Assembly: GCA_002355495.1 (NCBI GenBank)
Contig: AP017424.1
Coordinates: 6,761,501-6,825,500, forward strand
Length of the DNA stretch: 64,000 nucleotides
DNA from: Streptomyces laurentii
GTDB lineage: Bacteria; Actinomycetota; Actinomycetes; Streptomycetales; Streptomycetaceae
Reading direction: 5' to 3'
The notes beneath the pieces are model-generated. The model was not told where the DNA came from, searched no databases, and was given only the letters and a program-made list of their open reading frames with translations. Positions 51,028-59,272 of this stretch are shown in pieces. How positions within the stretch are numbered: the stretch's first letter is position 1; the number at the start of each line of letters is the position of its first letter. The translations under genes were made by a program, and so were the position numbers.

Positions 51028-52347
51028 TCAGGGCGCGGGACTCCGTTCCGGCTCGGCCGCCTTGGCCGTCGTTGCTGTCTTGGTCGACGACGCGGCCGGG
51101 GCGACGACCTCCGAGTGCCCCGTCCCGACGGTCAGGGAGCGGACGTCCTTGCTGCACAGCGCCGCGACAGTGGCGAGCGCGATCAGGCAGCCGCCCCCGA
51201 GCAGGGTCGTCCGGATGCCGAAGCGTTCGGAGAGGAGTCCCGCCGTCATCTCGCCGAGCGGCAGGGCGAGGATCGAGCCGAGCATGTCGTACGAGTAGAC
51301 CCGCGCCAGCCGGTCGGCCGGCACGTTCTCCTGGAGCGACAGGTCCCAGGCGACCCCGAACTGCTCCAGGGCGAGGCCGTTGACGAACATCGCCCCCACC
51401 AGCAGGGCCAGCGGCGCCGACTCGGCCAGCGCCAGCAGCGGCAGCGCGTCCAGGGCCACCACGGCCACCCCGATCCGCAGAGCGTGCCGGGAGCGCGAAC
51501 GGCCCACCAGGAAACCGCCGATGAGCGCGCCGCCCATCTGGACCGCCAGCACCAGCCCCCACGCGGTGCGCCCGTACACGCTGTCGGCGAGGGTGGGCCC
51601 GAGCACCTGGATGCCGCCCGCCGTCACGGCGTTGACCACGAAGAACTGGAGGACCACGACCCACACCCAGGTCCGCTCGGTGAACTCCTGCCAGCCCTCC
51701 CGGAGTTCACGCAGTGGCCGGGCCGGGGTCCGCTCCGCCGGTGTGGCCCGGGGTACCCGTACGCCGTGATAGGCGAGGGCGGCGAGGGCGAACACGACGG
51801 CGTTGGCGGCGATGCCCCAGCCGGGGCCGGCGACGGCCGTGACCATGCCGCCGCCGGAGGCTCCGGCGATCATGCCGGCGTTCACGCCCATCCGGCTCAG
51901 CGCGTTGGCGGCGCGCAGCTCCCCGGCCGGCACGGTCTGCGGGACCAGCGAGGCGGACGCGGGCATCGACAGCGCGGACACCGCGCCGTTCACCACGCTC
52001 AGCGCGACGAGCACGCCGATCGAGGCGGCGTCGGTGAGCAGTGCGAGCGCGGCCGCCGCCTGCACCGTCGCCGCGGCCAGGCTGGAGCCCTGCAGGATCA
52101 GGGCGCGCGGCATCCGGTCGGCGAGGATCCCGCCGAAGAGGACGAGGAGGATATTGGCGATCGACCGCGCGCCGACGACGATTCCGACGTCGATCGCGGA
52201 GCCGGTCAGGTCGAGCACGGCGAAGGCCAGCGCGATGGGCGCCATGGCGTTGGCGCAGTGCGTCATCGTCCGGCCGGCCACCAGATCGCGGAAGCTCCGG
52301 TGCCGCAGCGGTGCCAGCACGGAGGCCTTCTCGGCGGACGCGGTCAC
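51028..52347 (-). CDS. MFS transporter (12 helices, enterobactin/macrolide exporter type)
   Basis: The 439-residue transporter shows the MFS_3 pattern: RHRSFRDLVAGRTMTHCANA at the N-terminus, FGGILADRMPRALIL in loop 2-3, and LRELREGWQEFTERTWVWVV in the central loop. It is related to EntS or MefA-type exporters. The C-terminus is a charged, low-complexity tail (AASSTKTATTAKAAEPE). GTG 52347 overlaps the stop of the ArsR-type regulator by four bases, so the regulator probably controls this pump. The substrate is unknown. Confidence 0.85.
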   Translation of the reverse strand: MTASAEKASVLAPLRHRSFRDLVAGRTMTHCANAMAPIALAFAVLDLTGSAIDVGIVVGARSIANILLVLFGGILADRMPRALILQGSSLAAATVQAAAALALLTDAASIGVLVALSVVNGAVSALSMPASASLVPQTVPAGELRAANALSRMGVNAGMIAGASGGGMVTAVAGPGWGIAANAVVFALAALAYHGVRVPRATPAERTPARPLRELREGWQEFTERTWVWVVVLQFFVVNAVTAGGIQVLGPTLADSVYGRTAWGLVLAVQMGGALIGGFLVGRSRSRHALRIGVAVVALDALPLLALAESAPLALLVGAMFVNGLALEQFGVAWDLSLQENVPADRLARVYSYDMLGSILALPLGEMTAGLLSERFGIRTTLLGGGCLIALATVAALCSKDVRSLTVGTGHSEVVAPAASSTKTATTAKAAEPERSPAP

Positions 52348-52883
52348 TCCGGGGTCCCCTTCCGGTCCATCTCGAACATCATGAGCGTCGCGCTGGCGCG
52401 TACGGTGCCCGGCGTGTCGGGCGGCCGCGCCGCGTCGTGCAGCAACACGCCCAGCTCCTTGGCGAGTTCACGCACTCGCTGCCACGCCTCGGGAGGCAGC
52501 CACACCTCGGCGTCGGAGAACGCGCCCGGCGCTCCCGGCACCAGTTCGAGGCTGCGGCGCCGCAGTTCCTCGGAGACGGCGGAGGCCAGGACCGCGTAGT
52601 CGGCGAGCGATCCGGCGGGCACGGACTCGCCGCTCGCCGGATCGTGGCGGTACCGCTTGGCCCGGCCGCCGCGTACGGACGTCTCCTCGGCCAGCTCCAG
52701 CAGGCCGGCGGCCAGCAGATGGCGCATGTGGTAGCTGATGTTCGCCTGCGATTCGCCCAGTTCACGGGCCGCCTCGCTGGCGCTCAGGGAGCGCGCCGTG
52801 AGCAGGGACAGCAGGCGCAGGCGCAGCGGATGGGCCAGCGCGCGCATGCCGCTCAGCTCCGCGCGTCGTTCGGTAGCGGACAT
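52344..52883 (-). CDS. ArsR-type winged-helix regulator, likely leaderless
   Basis: The 179-residue protein has an HTH_20/ArsR fold: LAHPLRLRLLSLLTARSLSA, SEAARELGESQANISYHMRHL, then AAGLLELAEE. The helical C-terminal half is of the type seen in pump regulators. The ATG at 52883 is chosen because a -35/-10 pair lies directly upstream, placing transcription start at the ATG itself. GTG 52910 would lie between the promoter boxes. No metal-binding ELCVCD motif is seen, so it is not an arsenic sensor. It is coupled to the MFS gene. Confidence 0.8.
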   Translation of the reverse strand: MSATERRAELSGMRALAHPLRLRLLSLLTARSLSASEAARELGESQANISYHMRHLLAAGLLELAEETSVRGGRAKRYRHDPASGESVPAGSLADYAVLASAVSEELRRRSLELVPGAPGAFSDAEVWLPPEAWQRVRELAKELGVLLHDAARPPDTPGTVRASATLMMFEMDRKGTPE

Positions 52884-52920
52884 GGCCAGGAGTATCCGGG
52901 CCGGATCCACACACTGTCAA
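52884..52920 (-). promoter_or_regulatory. Promoter giving a leaderless message
   Basis: On the minus strand TTGACA (52920-52915) and GATACT (52896-52891) are separated by 18 bases. Initiation seven bases further falls on the ATG of the regulator. Confidence 0.6.
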
Positions 52921-53032
52921 ACACTTCTTTTGGGGTCGGGGTCCCGGGGGCCGTGCCGGGCGTGCCGACGGGTGTGACAGGGTGCGCGGAAGCCGGCCGC
53001 GGGGCCGGGTGGCGGACGGCGAGGGGTGCGGG

Positions 53033-53557
53033 ATGGCGACGGGACTTCCGGAGATCGTGGAGCTGCTGGGCGAACCCCGGTTCAACTGGTCGGATCCGGT
53101 GCCATGGACCGAACTGGAGCGGGAGTTCGGGGTCGGACTCCCCGCCGACTTCCGCGCGATCGTGGACGCCTACGGATCGGTCCTCGTCAACGGGCAGCTG
53201 TATCTGATCCATCCGGCCGGCCATCTCCTGCACAGCCTGGGCGACACGATCCGGCGGGACCTCGAACTCTGGCGCGACGAGGACATGGTGGAGTATCTGC
53301 CCAGCGCCGTCGGGTCCGCGCCGGGGGAGCTGATGCCGGTGGCGACGGCGACGACGGGCGAGGCGGTCTTCCTCCGCGTCCCCGACGACGCCGCGTCGCC
53401 CTGGCGCGTGGTGGTCCAGGAGTTCGACAGCCCGGCGTGGACGCTCTACGAGCTGACGTTCGGCGAATGGCTGCTGGCGTATCTCCGGGGCCGGGACGTG
53501 ACGTTGTGCGTACGCGATCGCGCGCCCGACGGTCCGTCGTACACGTTCCTGCCCTGA
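53033..53557 (+). CDS. SMI1/KNR4-family protein
   Basis: The 174-residue protein has the SMI1/KNR4 pattern: W-rich start FNWSDPVPWTELEREFGVGL, then PADFRAIVDAYGSVLVNGQL, IHPAGHLL and the LTFGEWLLAYLRGRDV end. The fold is common among immunity proteins of polymorphic toxin systems in bacteria, but also occurs alone in Streptomyces. ATG 53033 has a GAGGGG site; the longer ORF at 52982 has none. No toxin gene is nearby. Its convergent neighbour is the broken TetR gene. Confidence 0.75.
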   Translation: MATGLPEIVELLGEPRFNWSDPVPWTELEREFGVGLPADFRAIVDAYGSVLVNGQLYLIHPAGHLLHSLGDTIRRDLELWRDEDMVEYLPSAVGSAPGELMPVATATTGEAVFLRVPDDAASPWRVVVQEFDSPAWTLYELTFGEWLLAYLRGRDVTLCVRDRAPDGPSYTFLP

Positions 53558-53581
53558 CGGCCAGGCGCGCGCCGAGGGCCG

Positions 53582-54477
53582 TCAGCGGCTCGTGGCCCTC
53601 GCCTCCGCCCCGCGCGCGGGAGTGTGCGCGGCGAGGATCGTGGCCGGGTCGAGGGCCGTGTCCGGGTCCACGCCCTCCGGGTCGTACAGCCAGGCGATCA
53701 TGACGCCGAGGCCGACCGCGACGACCCAGTCGGCGGCCCTCGCCGCGTCGGGCACGCCGAGTTCCGCGAGGTGGGTGGTCAGACCGCGCCGCGCGGTGGC
53801 CGGCCGGTCGGTCATGAAGGCGTGGGCGGGGTGCGACGGTACGGTCGCCTCGCAGACCGGCACCGCGTCGGCGGCCGTCCGCCACCGGGGCGGGTCGTGA
53901 GGTGGCGGGCCCACGGCTCGGCGTCGGCCTCGGTGACGAGCGTGGTCAGGACGAGGTCCAGGAGGGCCTGCTTCGTCGGGGCGAGGTGCACGAGCGCCGC
54001 CCGCGTGATCCCCGCCTCGTCGGCCACGGCCTGCACGGACGTCTCGTAGGAGCCGTGCAGGGCGTAGAGGTGCGAGGCCGCCGTGACGACGGCGGCCCGT
54101 TTCCCGGAGGTCCCCAGGCCCGACGCATCCGACGCGTCCGGTGCGTCCGACGCGTCCGAGGTGGCGCTGTCCGGCGTACGGGCCGGCGAGCCGCCGGGCG
54201 CGGCGGGCGCGGTCGCCTCGTCCCCGGCGGCGGACGTCACCGCGAGCGTCTCGTCCTGTTCGAGGTGCGCGGGGATGCCGATCTCGCCGGGGAAGGAGAG
54301 GGAGAGGATCTGCAGTCCGTCCCATCCGGCGACGAGCCGGGTCAGCTCCCGCCCGGCGCTCTGGCCGGCCGGGTCCGCCGTCGTCCGCGCGGAGGCGGGC
54401 ACCGACACCACGATCACGATCGACCTCGCGCCGCGCGCCTTCCAGTACTGGTCGGTGCCGGAGCGGGCGTGGATCAC
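53582..54477 (-). pseudogene. TetR-like regulator, apparent frameshift
   Basis: One frame holds a Ser-Asp-Ala-rich linker and a TetR-like helix-turn-helix: KRAAVVTAASHLYALHGSYE, TSVQAVADEAGITRAALVHL, APTKQALLDLVL. After WARHLTTRP the C-terminal ligand domain (TAADAVPVCEATV, RRGLTTHLAELGVPDAARA, ADWVVAVGLGVMIAWLYDPE) continues in another frame to 53582. One C added to the run at 53886-53889 joins them. The region upstream of the linker (54250-54477) overlaps, antisense, a GH3 remnant, so the true N-terminus is uncertain and probably lies near 54230. Confidence 0.6.
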
Positions 54478-54578
54478 CGAGCCCGGCCGGTACGCCGTAC
54501 GCCGTACGCCTGGGCACCGGCGTCGACGCGCTCGGCGAGGAGCTGATCGGCGCGCCGGCGCGGCCGGCCGGGGAGTGA
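54383..54578 (+). pseudogene. GH3 beta-glucosidase, C-terminal FN3-like remnant
   Basis: EAGTDTTITIDLAPRAFQYW, VPERAWITEPGRYAVR and then, after a frame change, LGTGVDALGEELIGA match the fibronectin III-like end of GH3 beta-glucosidases. The frame change is due to a third copy of the 7-base unit GTACGCC at about 54490-54510; two copies restore the frame. The catalytic domains are absent. Another relic of the polysaccharide locus. Confidence 0.55.
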
Positions 54579-54730
54579 CCGCACCGCCGCCCGGCCCCGC
54601 ACATCCCGTCCCACCTGCCGCGCCACCGGCCTGACGGTGGGGCGAAAGGGTGTAAATCGGTCAATGTGCTGTTATTTCCATAATGGGTGGATTGGAAGCT
54701 TGGTCTGCCTTGGGGTTATTGCGCCCGGGA

Positions 54731-54744
54731 GTGATTCAGGTCAC
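54731..54744. promoter_or_regulatory. Crp-like site before the LysM gene
   Basis: GTGATTCAGGTCAC fits the Streptomyces Crp consensus GTG-N6-G-N-CAC. It lies about 370 bases upstream of the LysM/transglycosylase start, in the promoter region ahead of the riboswitch. Confidence 0.55.
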
Positions 54745-54773
54745 GACGAGGGGTGGGTCGGGGACGCTGGTGC

Positions 54774-54810
54774 GCCGTCAATTCGAGCCTCGCGAATAGC
54801 GATTGACGGC
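54774..54810. repeat. Inverted repeat in the LysM promoter region
   Basis: GCCGTCAAT and ATTGACGGC form a perfect 9-base inverted repeat around a 19-base spacer. It could be an operator or mRNA hairpin. The 54637-54904 stretch has no convincing gene. Confidence 0.6.
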
Positions 54811-54904
54811 ATGCCGGTTCCGGGCGGAATGATCCTTTACGGAATTCCGGAATAGACGATCTTTACGATCTCTTTCCATCTTGTTTTCGGTCTTTGTTTT
54901 CGCA

Positions 54905-55100
54905 TACGGTCACGCCTCAGCCAGACGGAACGCCGAGTCCTGCCGCCGTTTGGACATCACCCACCCACCACCCGGCAGGAGCGGGGGACCCAGGTTCTCC
55001 GCCGGCTCCGGTGTTCCCGGATCCGGCTTGGGGTGAAGCCGCGCCACGGCGCGGCCGGGCATCTCCTGCCCGAACCCGACAGCTCACCTCGTAGGCGGAG
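54905..55100 (+). ncRNA. c-di-AMP (ydaO-type) riboswitch
   Basis: The leader has the ordered signature blocks of ydaO/yuaA RNAs: CGCCGAGTCCTGCC, GGAGCGGGGGACCCAGGTTC, CTTGGGGTGAAGCC, GGGCATCTCCTGCCCGAACC and GACAGCTCACCTCGTAGGCG. It ends just before the GGAGGAGAGG ribosome binding site of the LysM/transglycosylase gene. These RNAs turn off wall-hydrolase genes when c-di-AMP is high and are known ahead of Streptomyces resuscitation/hydrolase genes. Confidence 0.9.
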
Positions 55101-55114
55101 GAGAGGACAACGCC

Positions 55115-55825
55115 ATGCGTGGATCCCGGACGCCCCGACGCGCCCTGTTCACCCCGCTCACCCGCGGAATCGCCCTGGCCGGCGGCATCGCCGTCGCCCT
55201 GCCGCTGATCGGTGCCACGGCCGCCGTCGCGGCCACTCCGCAGGCCTCGACGCTCGCGACCAAGACCGTCGCAGTCGAAAAGGCGGCGGTCACGGCCGCT
55301 CCCGTCCGGTATTCCGTCGTCGCCGGCGACTCGCTTTCCGCCATTGCCGCGAAGTACGCGGTGCAGGGCGGCTGGCAGAAGGTCTACCAGGACAACAAGG
55401 TGGCCATCGGCGCCGACCCGATGCACATCCGCCCGGGCTTGACCCTCAACGTCGCCCCCGCCGTCGCGAAGGCGGCCACGACCGCCGTGAAGACCGTCGC
55501 GTACACGAACAACCTCGACGGCTGGATCCGCGAGTCGCTCGACATCATGAGCCGCAACGGGATCCCCGGCACGTACAACGGCATCTACCGCAACGTCATG
55601 CGCGAGTCCTCCGGCAACCCGCTGGCCATCAACAACTGGGACATCAACGCCATCAACGGCATCCCGTCCAAGGGCCTGCTCCAGGTGATCGACCCCACCT
55701 TCCGCGCCTACCACGTGGCCGGCACCGCCCTGGACTCGTACGACCCGGTCGCCAACATCACCGCGGCCTGCAACTACGCCGCCGACCGCTACGGCTCCAT
55801 CGACAACGTCTTCGGCGCCTACTGA
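55115..55825 (+). CDS. Secreted LysM-transglycosylase cell-wall hydrolase
   Basis: The 236-residue protein has a signal peptide (to AAVAA near residue 40), a LysM domain (about 66-110, YSVVAGDSLSAIAAKYAVQG, GWQKVYQDNK) and a lytic transglycosylase-like domain (about 135-236, YRNVMRESSGNPLAINNWDI, then GLLQVIDPTFRAYH). The catalytic Glu is in MRESSGNP. It cleaves peptidoglycan, probably during spore germination or growth. GGAGGAGAGG precedes the ATG. It is controlled by a c-di-AMP riboswitch and a possible Crp site; a strong terminator follows. Confidence 0.9.
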   Translation: MRGSRTPRRALFTPLTRGIALAGGIAVALPLIGATAAVAATPQASTLATKTVAVEKAAVTAAPVRYSVVAGDSLSAIAAKYAVQGGWQKVYQDNKVAIGADPMHIRPGLTLNVAPAVAKAATTAVKTVAYTNNLDGWIRESLDIMSRNGIPGTYNGIYRNVMRESSGNPLAINNWDINAINGIPSKGLLQVIDPTFRAYHVAGTALDSYDPVANITAACNYAADRYGSIDNVFGAY

Positions 55826-55852
55826 CGGCCCCCGCGCCCCGCACCCGCCGCT

Positions 55853-55883
55853 CCGGCCCCGGATCCACGTGATCCGGGGCCGG
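55853..55883 (+). terminator. Perfect 13-bp hairpin after the LysM gene
   Basis: CCGGCCCCGGATC pairs with GATCCGGGGCCGG around a five-base loop, 27 bases after the stop. Confidence 0.8.
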
Positions 55884-55922
55884 AATGGACCGCGCGGCAC
55901 GCGACAAGGTACGAAGTCCTCC

Positions 55923-56540
55923 GTGAACGCACAGCCCCAGGCCGCGACCGTTCGGGTGTTCATCGCCCTGGCGCCGCCCGACGAAGCGAAGGACGAACTG
56001 GCGCGGGAGCTCCGGCCCGCCTACGAGGCGTACCCCGCCATGTGGTGGAACCGCATCGAGGACTGGCACATCACCCTGGCCTTCCTCGGTGAGCTGCCGA
56101 TCGCGGCCGTACCGCTGCTGCAGCCCCCGATCGCCGGGCTGGCCGCCACCCGCGGCGCCCTGGAACTGACGCTGCGCGGCGGCGGCCACTTCGACGAGCG
56201 GGTGCTGTGGACCGGCGTCGACGGCGACCTCGACGGACTGCACCTCCTCGCCGAGGACGTACGTGCCGCCGTACGCGCGTGCGGCATCCCCTTCGAAGGC
56301 CGTCCGCTGCGCCCGCATCTCACCCTGGCCCGGGCCCGCCGCGGCGACACGGGCTCCGTCGTGGAGGCCGCGGCCGGCCTGGCCGGCTTCACCGGCCGGA
56401 GCTGGCGGACCGGGCGACTGCATCTCGTCGGCAGCAACACGGGCCGCGGCCCGGGACCGATCCACTACCGCGACATAGCGGCCTGGCCCTTCGCCGGCAC
56501 GGAGATCACGGACCACGCCCCGCACCCGGACGCCGGGTGA
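55923..56540 (+). CDS. thpR: RNA 2',3'-cyclic phosphodiesterase (2'-5' RNA ligase family)
   Basis: The 205-residue protein has two HxTx motifs, HITLAFLG (about 48) and HLTLARAR (about 140), which form the catalytic site of ThpR/LigT-type 2H phosphoesterases. It opens 2',3'-cyclic phosphates at RNA ends. The start GTG 55923 fits the family N-terminus (VRVFIALAPPDEAKDEL); an ORF start at 55869 would overlap the terminator hairpin. The ribosome binding site is weak. It is a single gene between two transcription units. Confidence 0.85.
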   Translation: MNAQPQAATVRVFIALAPPDEAKDELARELRPAYEAYPAMWWNRIEDWHITLAFLGELPIAAVPLLQPPIAGLAATRGALELTLRGGGHFDERVLWTGVDGDLDGLHLLAEDVRAAVRACGIPFEGRPLRPHLTLARARRGDTGSVVEAAAGLAGFTGRSWRTGRLHLVGSNTGRGPGPIHYRDIAAWPFAGTEITDHAPHPDAG

Positions 56541-56688
56541 CCCCGGCCGGGTAGCCCCGCGCCCCCGCATCCCCTCCCTCCCCGCCCGTCACCCCTGATC
56601 ACCGGCCGGATCGCGTCGTCCGCGCCCGCCCGGTGGAAAAACGCGTGGACCCGCGCGCCGTCTGGGCGGAAGACTGCGGACCCTGTCC

Positions 56689-56701
56689 TGTCGGTCCGAC
56701 A
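56689..56701. promoter_or_regulatory. Palindrome just before the ABC exporter
   Basis: TGTCGGTCCGACA is a perfect 13-base palindrome, nested inside an outer CCCTGT/ACAGGG repeat (56681-56709), directly before the start at 56715. It is a candidate operator or RNA hairpin. Confidence 0.45.
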
Positions 56702-56714
56702 AAACAGGGTTGGG

Positions 56715-58553
56715 ATGGGATTGTCTGAATCACCGCGAGTGACCCCCGGCAAAGGCGCGGTCCTGCTCGCCCTTCGTCACTACGGACGGGAGCTGGCCCG
56801 GCTGCGCCGGCTGACCGTACCCGCGATGCTGCTCCCGGCGCTGGGCAACATCGGCATCGCCTACCTCGCGCCGCTGATCGTCGCCAAGGTCGTCGGGCGG
56901 ATCGCCGGCGACGGCGGCGCGGACTCCGGCGTCGGCGCCCTGCTGCCGTACGTCCTCGGGTTCGCCGGGGTGCTGCTGCTCTCCGAGGCGCTGTGGCGCG
57001 TCGGACTGCACTGCCTCAACCGGCTCGACGCCCTCGGCATCGAACACCTCTACATCGTCGGCATGGACGAACTCTTCGCCAAGGACGCCACGTTCTTCCA
57101 CGACAACTTCGCCGGCTCGCTGACCAAACGCGTCCTCAGCTTCGCCTCCCGCTTCGAACAGTTCGTCGACACCCTCACCTTCAGCATCATGGGCAGCTTC
57201 GTGCCGCTCGTGTTCGCGTCCGTGGTCCTGTGGATGTACGAACCGCTGCTCGTCGTCGGCCTGTTGGCGATGATCCTGCTCACCGGGTTCGGCGTCGCCC
57301 CGCTGGTCCGCCGCCGCCAGGCCCTGGTCGACCGGCGCGAGGCGGCCATCGCCCATGTCGCGGGTCATGTCGCCGACAGCCTGACGAACATGGACACGGT
57401 CCGCGCCTTCGCCGCCGAGAAGCGGGAGGCGGCCGAACACCGCAGCCGCGTCGCGGAGTCGAGGCGGGTCACCCTGATGGCCTGGGACTACGGCAACCTG
57501 CGCATCGACACCCTGGTCGCGCCGATGTCCGTGCTCACCAACGTCCTCGGCCTGGTCCTGGCGATCTCCCTCGGCGCGGGCGCCCACGGCGTCGAGGCCG
57601 TCGTCGTCGCCTTCACCTACTACGGCAACGCCACCCGGATCATGTTCGAGTTCAACCAGATCTACCGGCGCCTCGAAAGCTCGATGACGGAGGCCGCCCA
57701 GTTCACCGAACTGCTCCTGACCCCGCCGACCGTGTGCGACCCGGAGTCGCCCGAACCGCTGCGCTCCCGGTCCGGCGACGTGCGGTTCGAGAAGGTGGGC
57801 TTCGCCCACGGCGGCGGCGAGCCGCTCTTCGAGGGCCTCGAACTGGACGTGCCGAACGGGACGAAGATCGGGCTCGTCGGCCGGTCGGGCGGCGGCAAGA
57901 CCACCCTCACCCGGCTGCTGCTGCGGATGACGGACGTCGACACCGGCCGCATCCTCGTCGCGGGCCAGGACATCAGCCGTATGACCCAGGCCGACCTGCG
58001 CGGGATGATCGCGTACGTGCCGCAGGAACCGGCCATGTTCCACCGCACCCTGCGGGAGAACATCGCCTTCGCCCGGCCGGACGCCACCGAGGCCGAGATC
58101 GGACGGGCGGCGGAGGCGGCGCACGTCACCGAGTTCGCGGACACCCTCCCCGACGGCTTCGAGACCATGGTGGGGGAGCGCGGGGTGAAGCTCTCCGGCG
58201 GCCAGCGCCAGCGGGTCGCGCTCGCCCGGGCGATCCTGCGCGACGCGCCCATCCTGCTGCTCGACGAGGCGACCAGCGCGCTGGACTCGGAGAGCGAGAT
58301 CCTGGTGCAGGACGCGCTGTGGCGGCTGATGGAGGGCCGGACGGCGCTCGTGGTGGCGCACCGGCTGAGCACGGTCGCCGGGATGGACCGGCTGCTCGTC
58401 CTCGACCGCGGCCGGATCGTCGAACAGGGCACGCACCAGGAGCTGTTGACGGCGGACGGCTCCTACGCGCGGCTGTGGCGGCACCAGTCGGGCGGCTTCA
58501 TCGACAGTGCCCGCGCGGACGACGGCGCCCCGGCGGGGGCCGACGTGCGCTGA
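56715..58553 (+). CDS. ABC exporter, fused permease and ATPase
   Basis: The 612-residue half-exporter has six transmembrane helices (about 30-330), then an ATPase domain with Walker A GRSGGGKTT, Q-loop YVPQEPAMF, signature LSGGQRQRVALARAI, Walker B ILLLDEATSALD and H-loop VVAHRLST. Such half-transporters work as homodimers and expel lipids, peptides or drugs. No partner half-transporter is nearby. It has an AGGG site six bases before the ATG. A palindrome covers its 5' end. The substrate is not predictable. Confidence 0.88.
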   Translation: MGLSESPRVTPGKGAVLLALRHYGRELARLRRLTVPAMLLPALGNIGIAYLAPLIVAKVVGRIAGDGGADSGVGALLPYVLGFAGVLLLSEALWRVGLHCLNRLDALGIEHLYIVGMDELFAKDATFFHDNFAGSLTKRVLSFASRFEQFVDTLTFSIMGSFVPLVFASVVLWMYEPLLVVGLLAMILLTGFGVAPLVRRRQALVDRREAAIAHVAGHVADSLTNMDTVRAFAAEKREAAEHRSRVAESRRVTLMAWDYGNLRIDTLVAPMSVLTNVLGLVLAISLGAGAHGVEAVVVAFTYYGNATRIMFEFNQIYRRLESSMTEAAQFTELLLTPPTVCDPESPEPLRSRSGDVRFEKVGFAHGGGEPLFEGLELDVPNGTKIGLVGRSGGGKTTLTRLLLRMTDVDTGRILVAGQDISRMTQADLRGMIAYVPQEPAMFHRTLRENIAFARPDATEAEIGRAAEAAHVTEFADTLPDGFETMVGERGVKLSGGQRQRVALARAILRDAPILLLDEATSALDSESEILVQDALWRLMEGRTALVVAHRLSTVAGMDRLLVLDRGRIVEQGTHQELLTADGSYARLWRHQSGGFIDSARADDGAPAGADVR

Positions 58554-58560
58554 GCACGCC

Positions 58561-58588
58561 GGCCCCGGGCCGGTCCGCGCCCGGGGCC
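58561..58588. terminator. Bidirectional hairpin between convergent genes
   Basis: GGCCCCGGGC pairs with GCCCGGGGCC around an eight-base loop, between the convergent exporter and methyltransferase genes. Confidence 0.7.
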
Positions 58589-58618
58589 GGTCCGCCCACC
58601 GGGGGTGTTCCGATACCG

Positions 58619-59272
58619 CTACGCCGTGCCCCGGCGCGCGTAACAGAAAACGTGCTCCTCCGGGGCCGCCGCGGGATCGTCGGGCTGGAAGACCGACGTC
58701 TCGTGGTGGTGGATCTCCAGGCCGCAGTCCTCCCGCAGTTGCCGCAGGTACTCCTCGGCGGAGACGCTGGACACCCGGGCCCGCCGGCCCATCCAGACGA
58801 TCTCGGCCTCCGCCACGTCCGCCGGCACCGTGGCGCTCACCAGCCAGCCGCCGGGCGCCAGGCAGTCCGCCATGCGGCGCAGCGCCGCCGCCGCCTCCGG
58901 CCGGCTCATCATCAGCAGCGGGAAGAACGCGCACACGGCGTCGAACCCGCCCGCGGGCGGCTCGAAGTCGTGGATGCCGATCTGCTCGAAGCGGGCCTCC
59001 GGCACCTGCTCGCGGGCCAGGCCGACCATCGTCGCCGACACGTCGATGCCGGTGACCTCACAGCCGGCCCGGACGAGCAGTTCGGCGACCGGGCGGCCGG
59101 TCCCGCTGCCGACATCGAGGACCCGGGCGCCGGGCCGCAGCCGGGCGGTCAGCCAGTCGACCGCCGCCCGCTGGGCCGGCAGCCGTCCGAACGCCTTCTC
59201 GTAGTCGAGCCCCAGCCCGTCGAACAGCTCCGCCGCCGACAGCACGCCCTGCTCGGTGTCGTCTTCCCGCAT
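58619..59272 (-). CDS. Class I SAM-dependent methyltransferase
   Basis: The 217-residue enzyme has the Rossmann motif I ARVLDVGSGTGRPVAELLVR (about 50-69), the acidic motif VTGIDVSATMV and the motif IV-like FDAVCAFFPLLMM. C-terminal strands end in EEHVFCYARRG. The acceptor is unknown. GGGAG lies upstream of the ATG. It is a lone minus-strand gene, divergent from the 2-MIB operon, and it is not the GPP methyltransferase of that pathway. Confidence 0.85.
   Translation of the reverse strand: MREDDTEQGVLSAAELFDGLGLDYEKAFGRLPAQRAAVDWLTARLRPGARVLDVGSGTGRPVAELLVRAGCEVTGIDVSATMVGLAREQVPEARFEQIGIHDFEPPAGGFDAVCAFFPLLMMSRPEAAAALRRMADCLAPGGWLVSATVPADVAEAEIVWMGRRARVSSVSAEEYLRQLREDCGLEIHHHETSVFQPDDPAAAPEEHVFCYARRGTA

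Noticed and set aside
54637..54855. 72-codon ORF MGRKGVNRSMCC
   Set aside because: It lies in a promoter/leader region, crosses the Crp-like site and an inverted repeat, has low coding bias and lacks a ribosome binding site.
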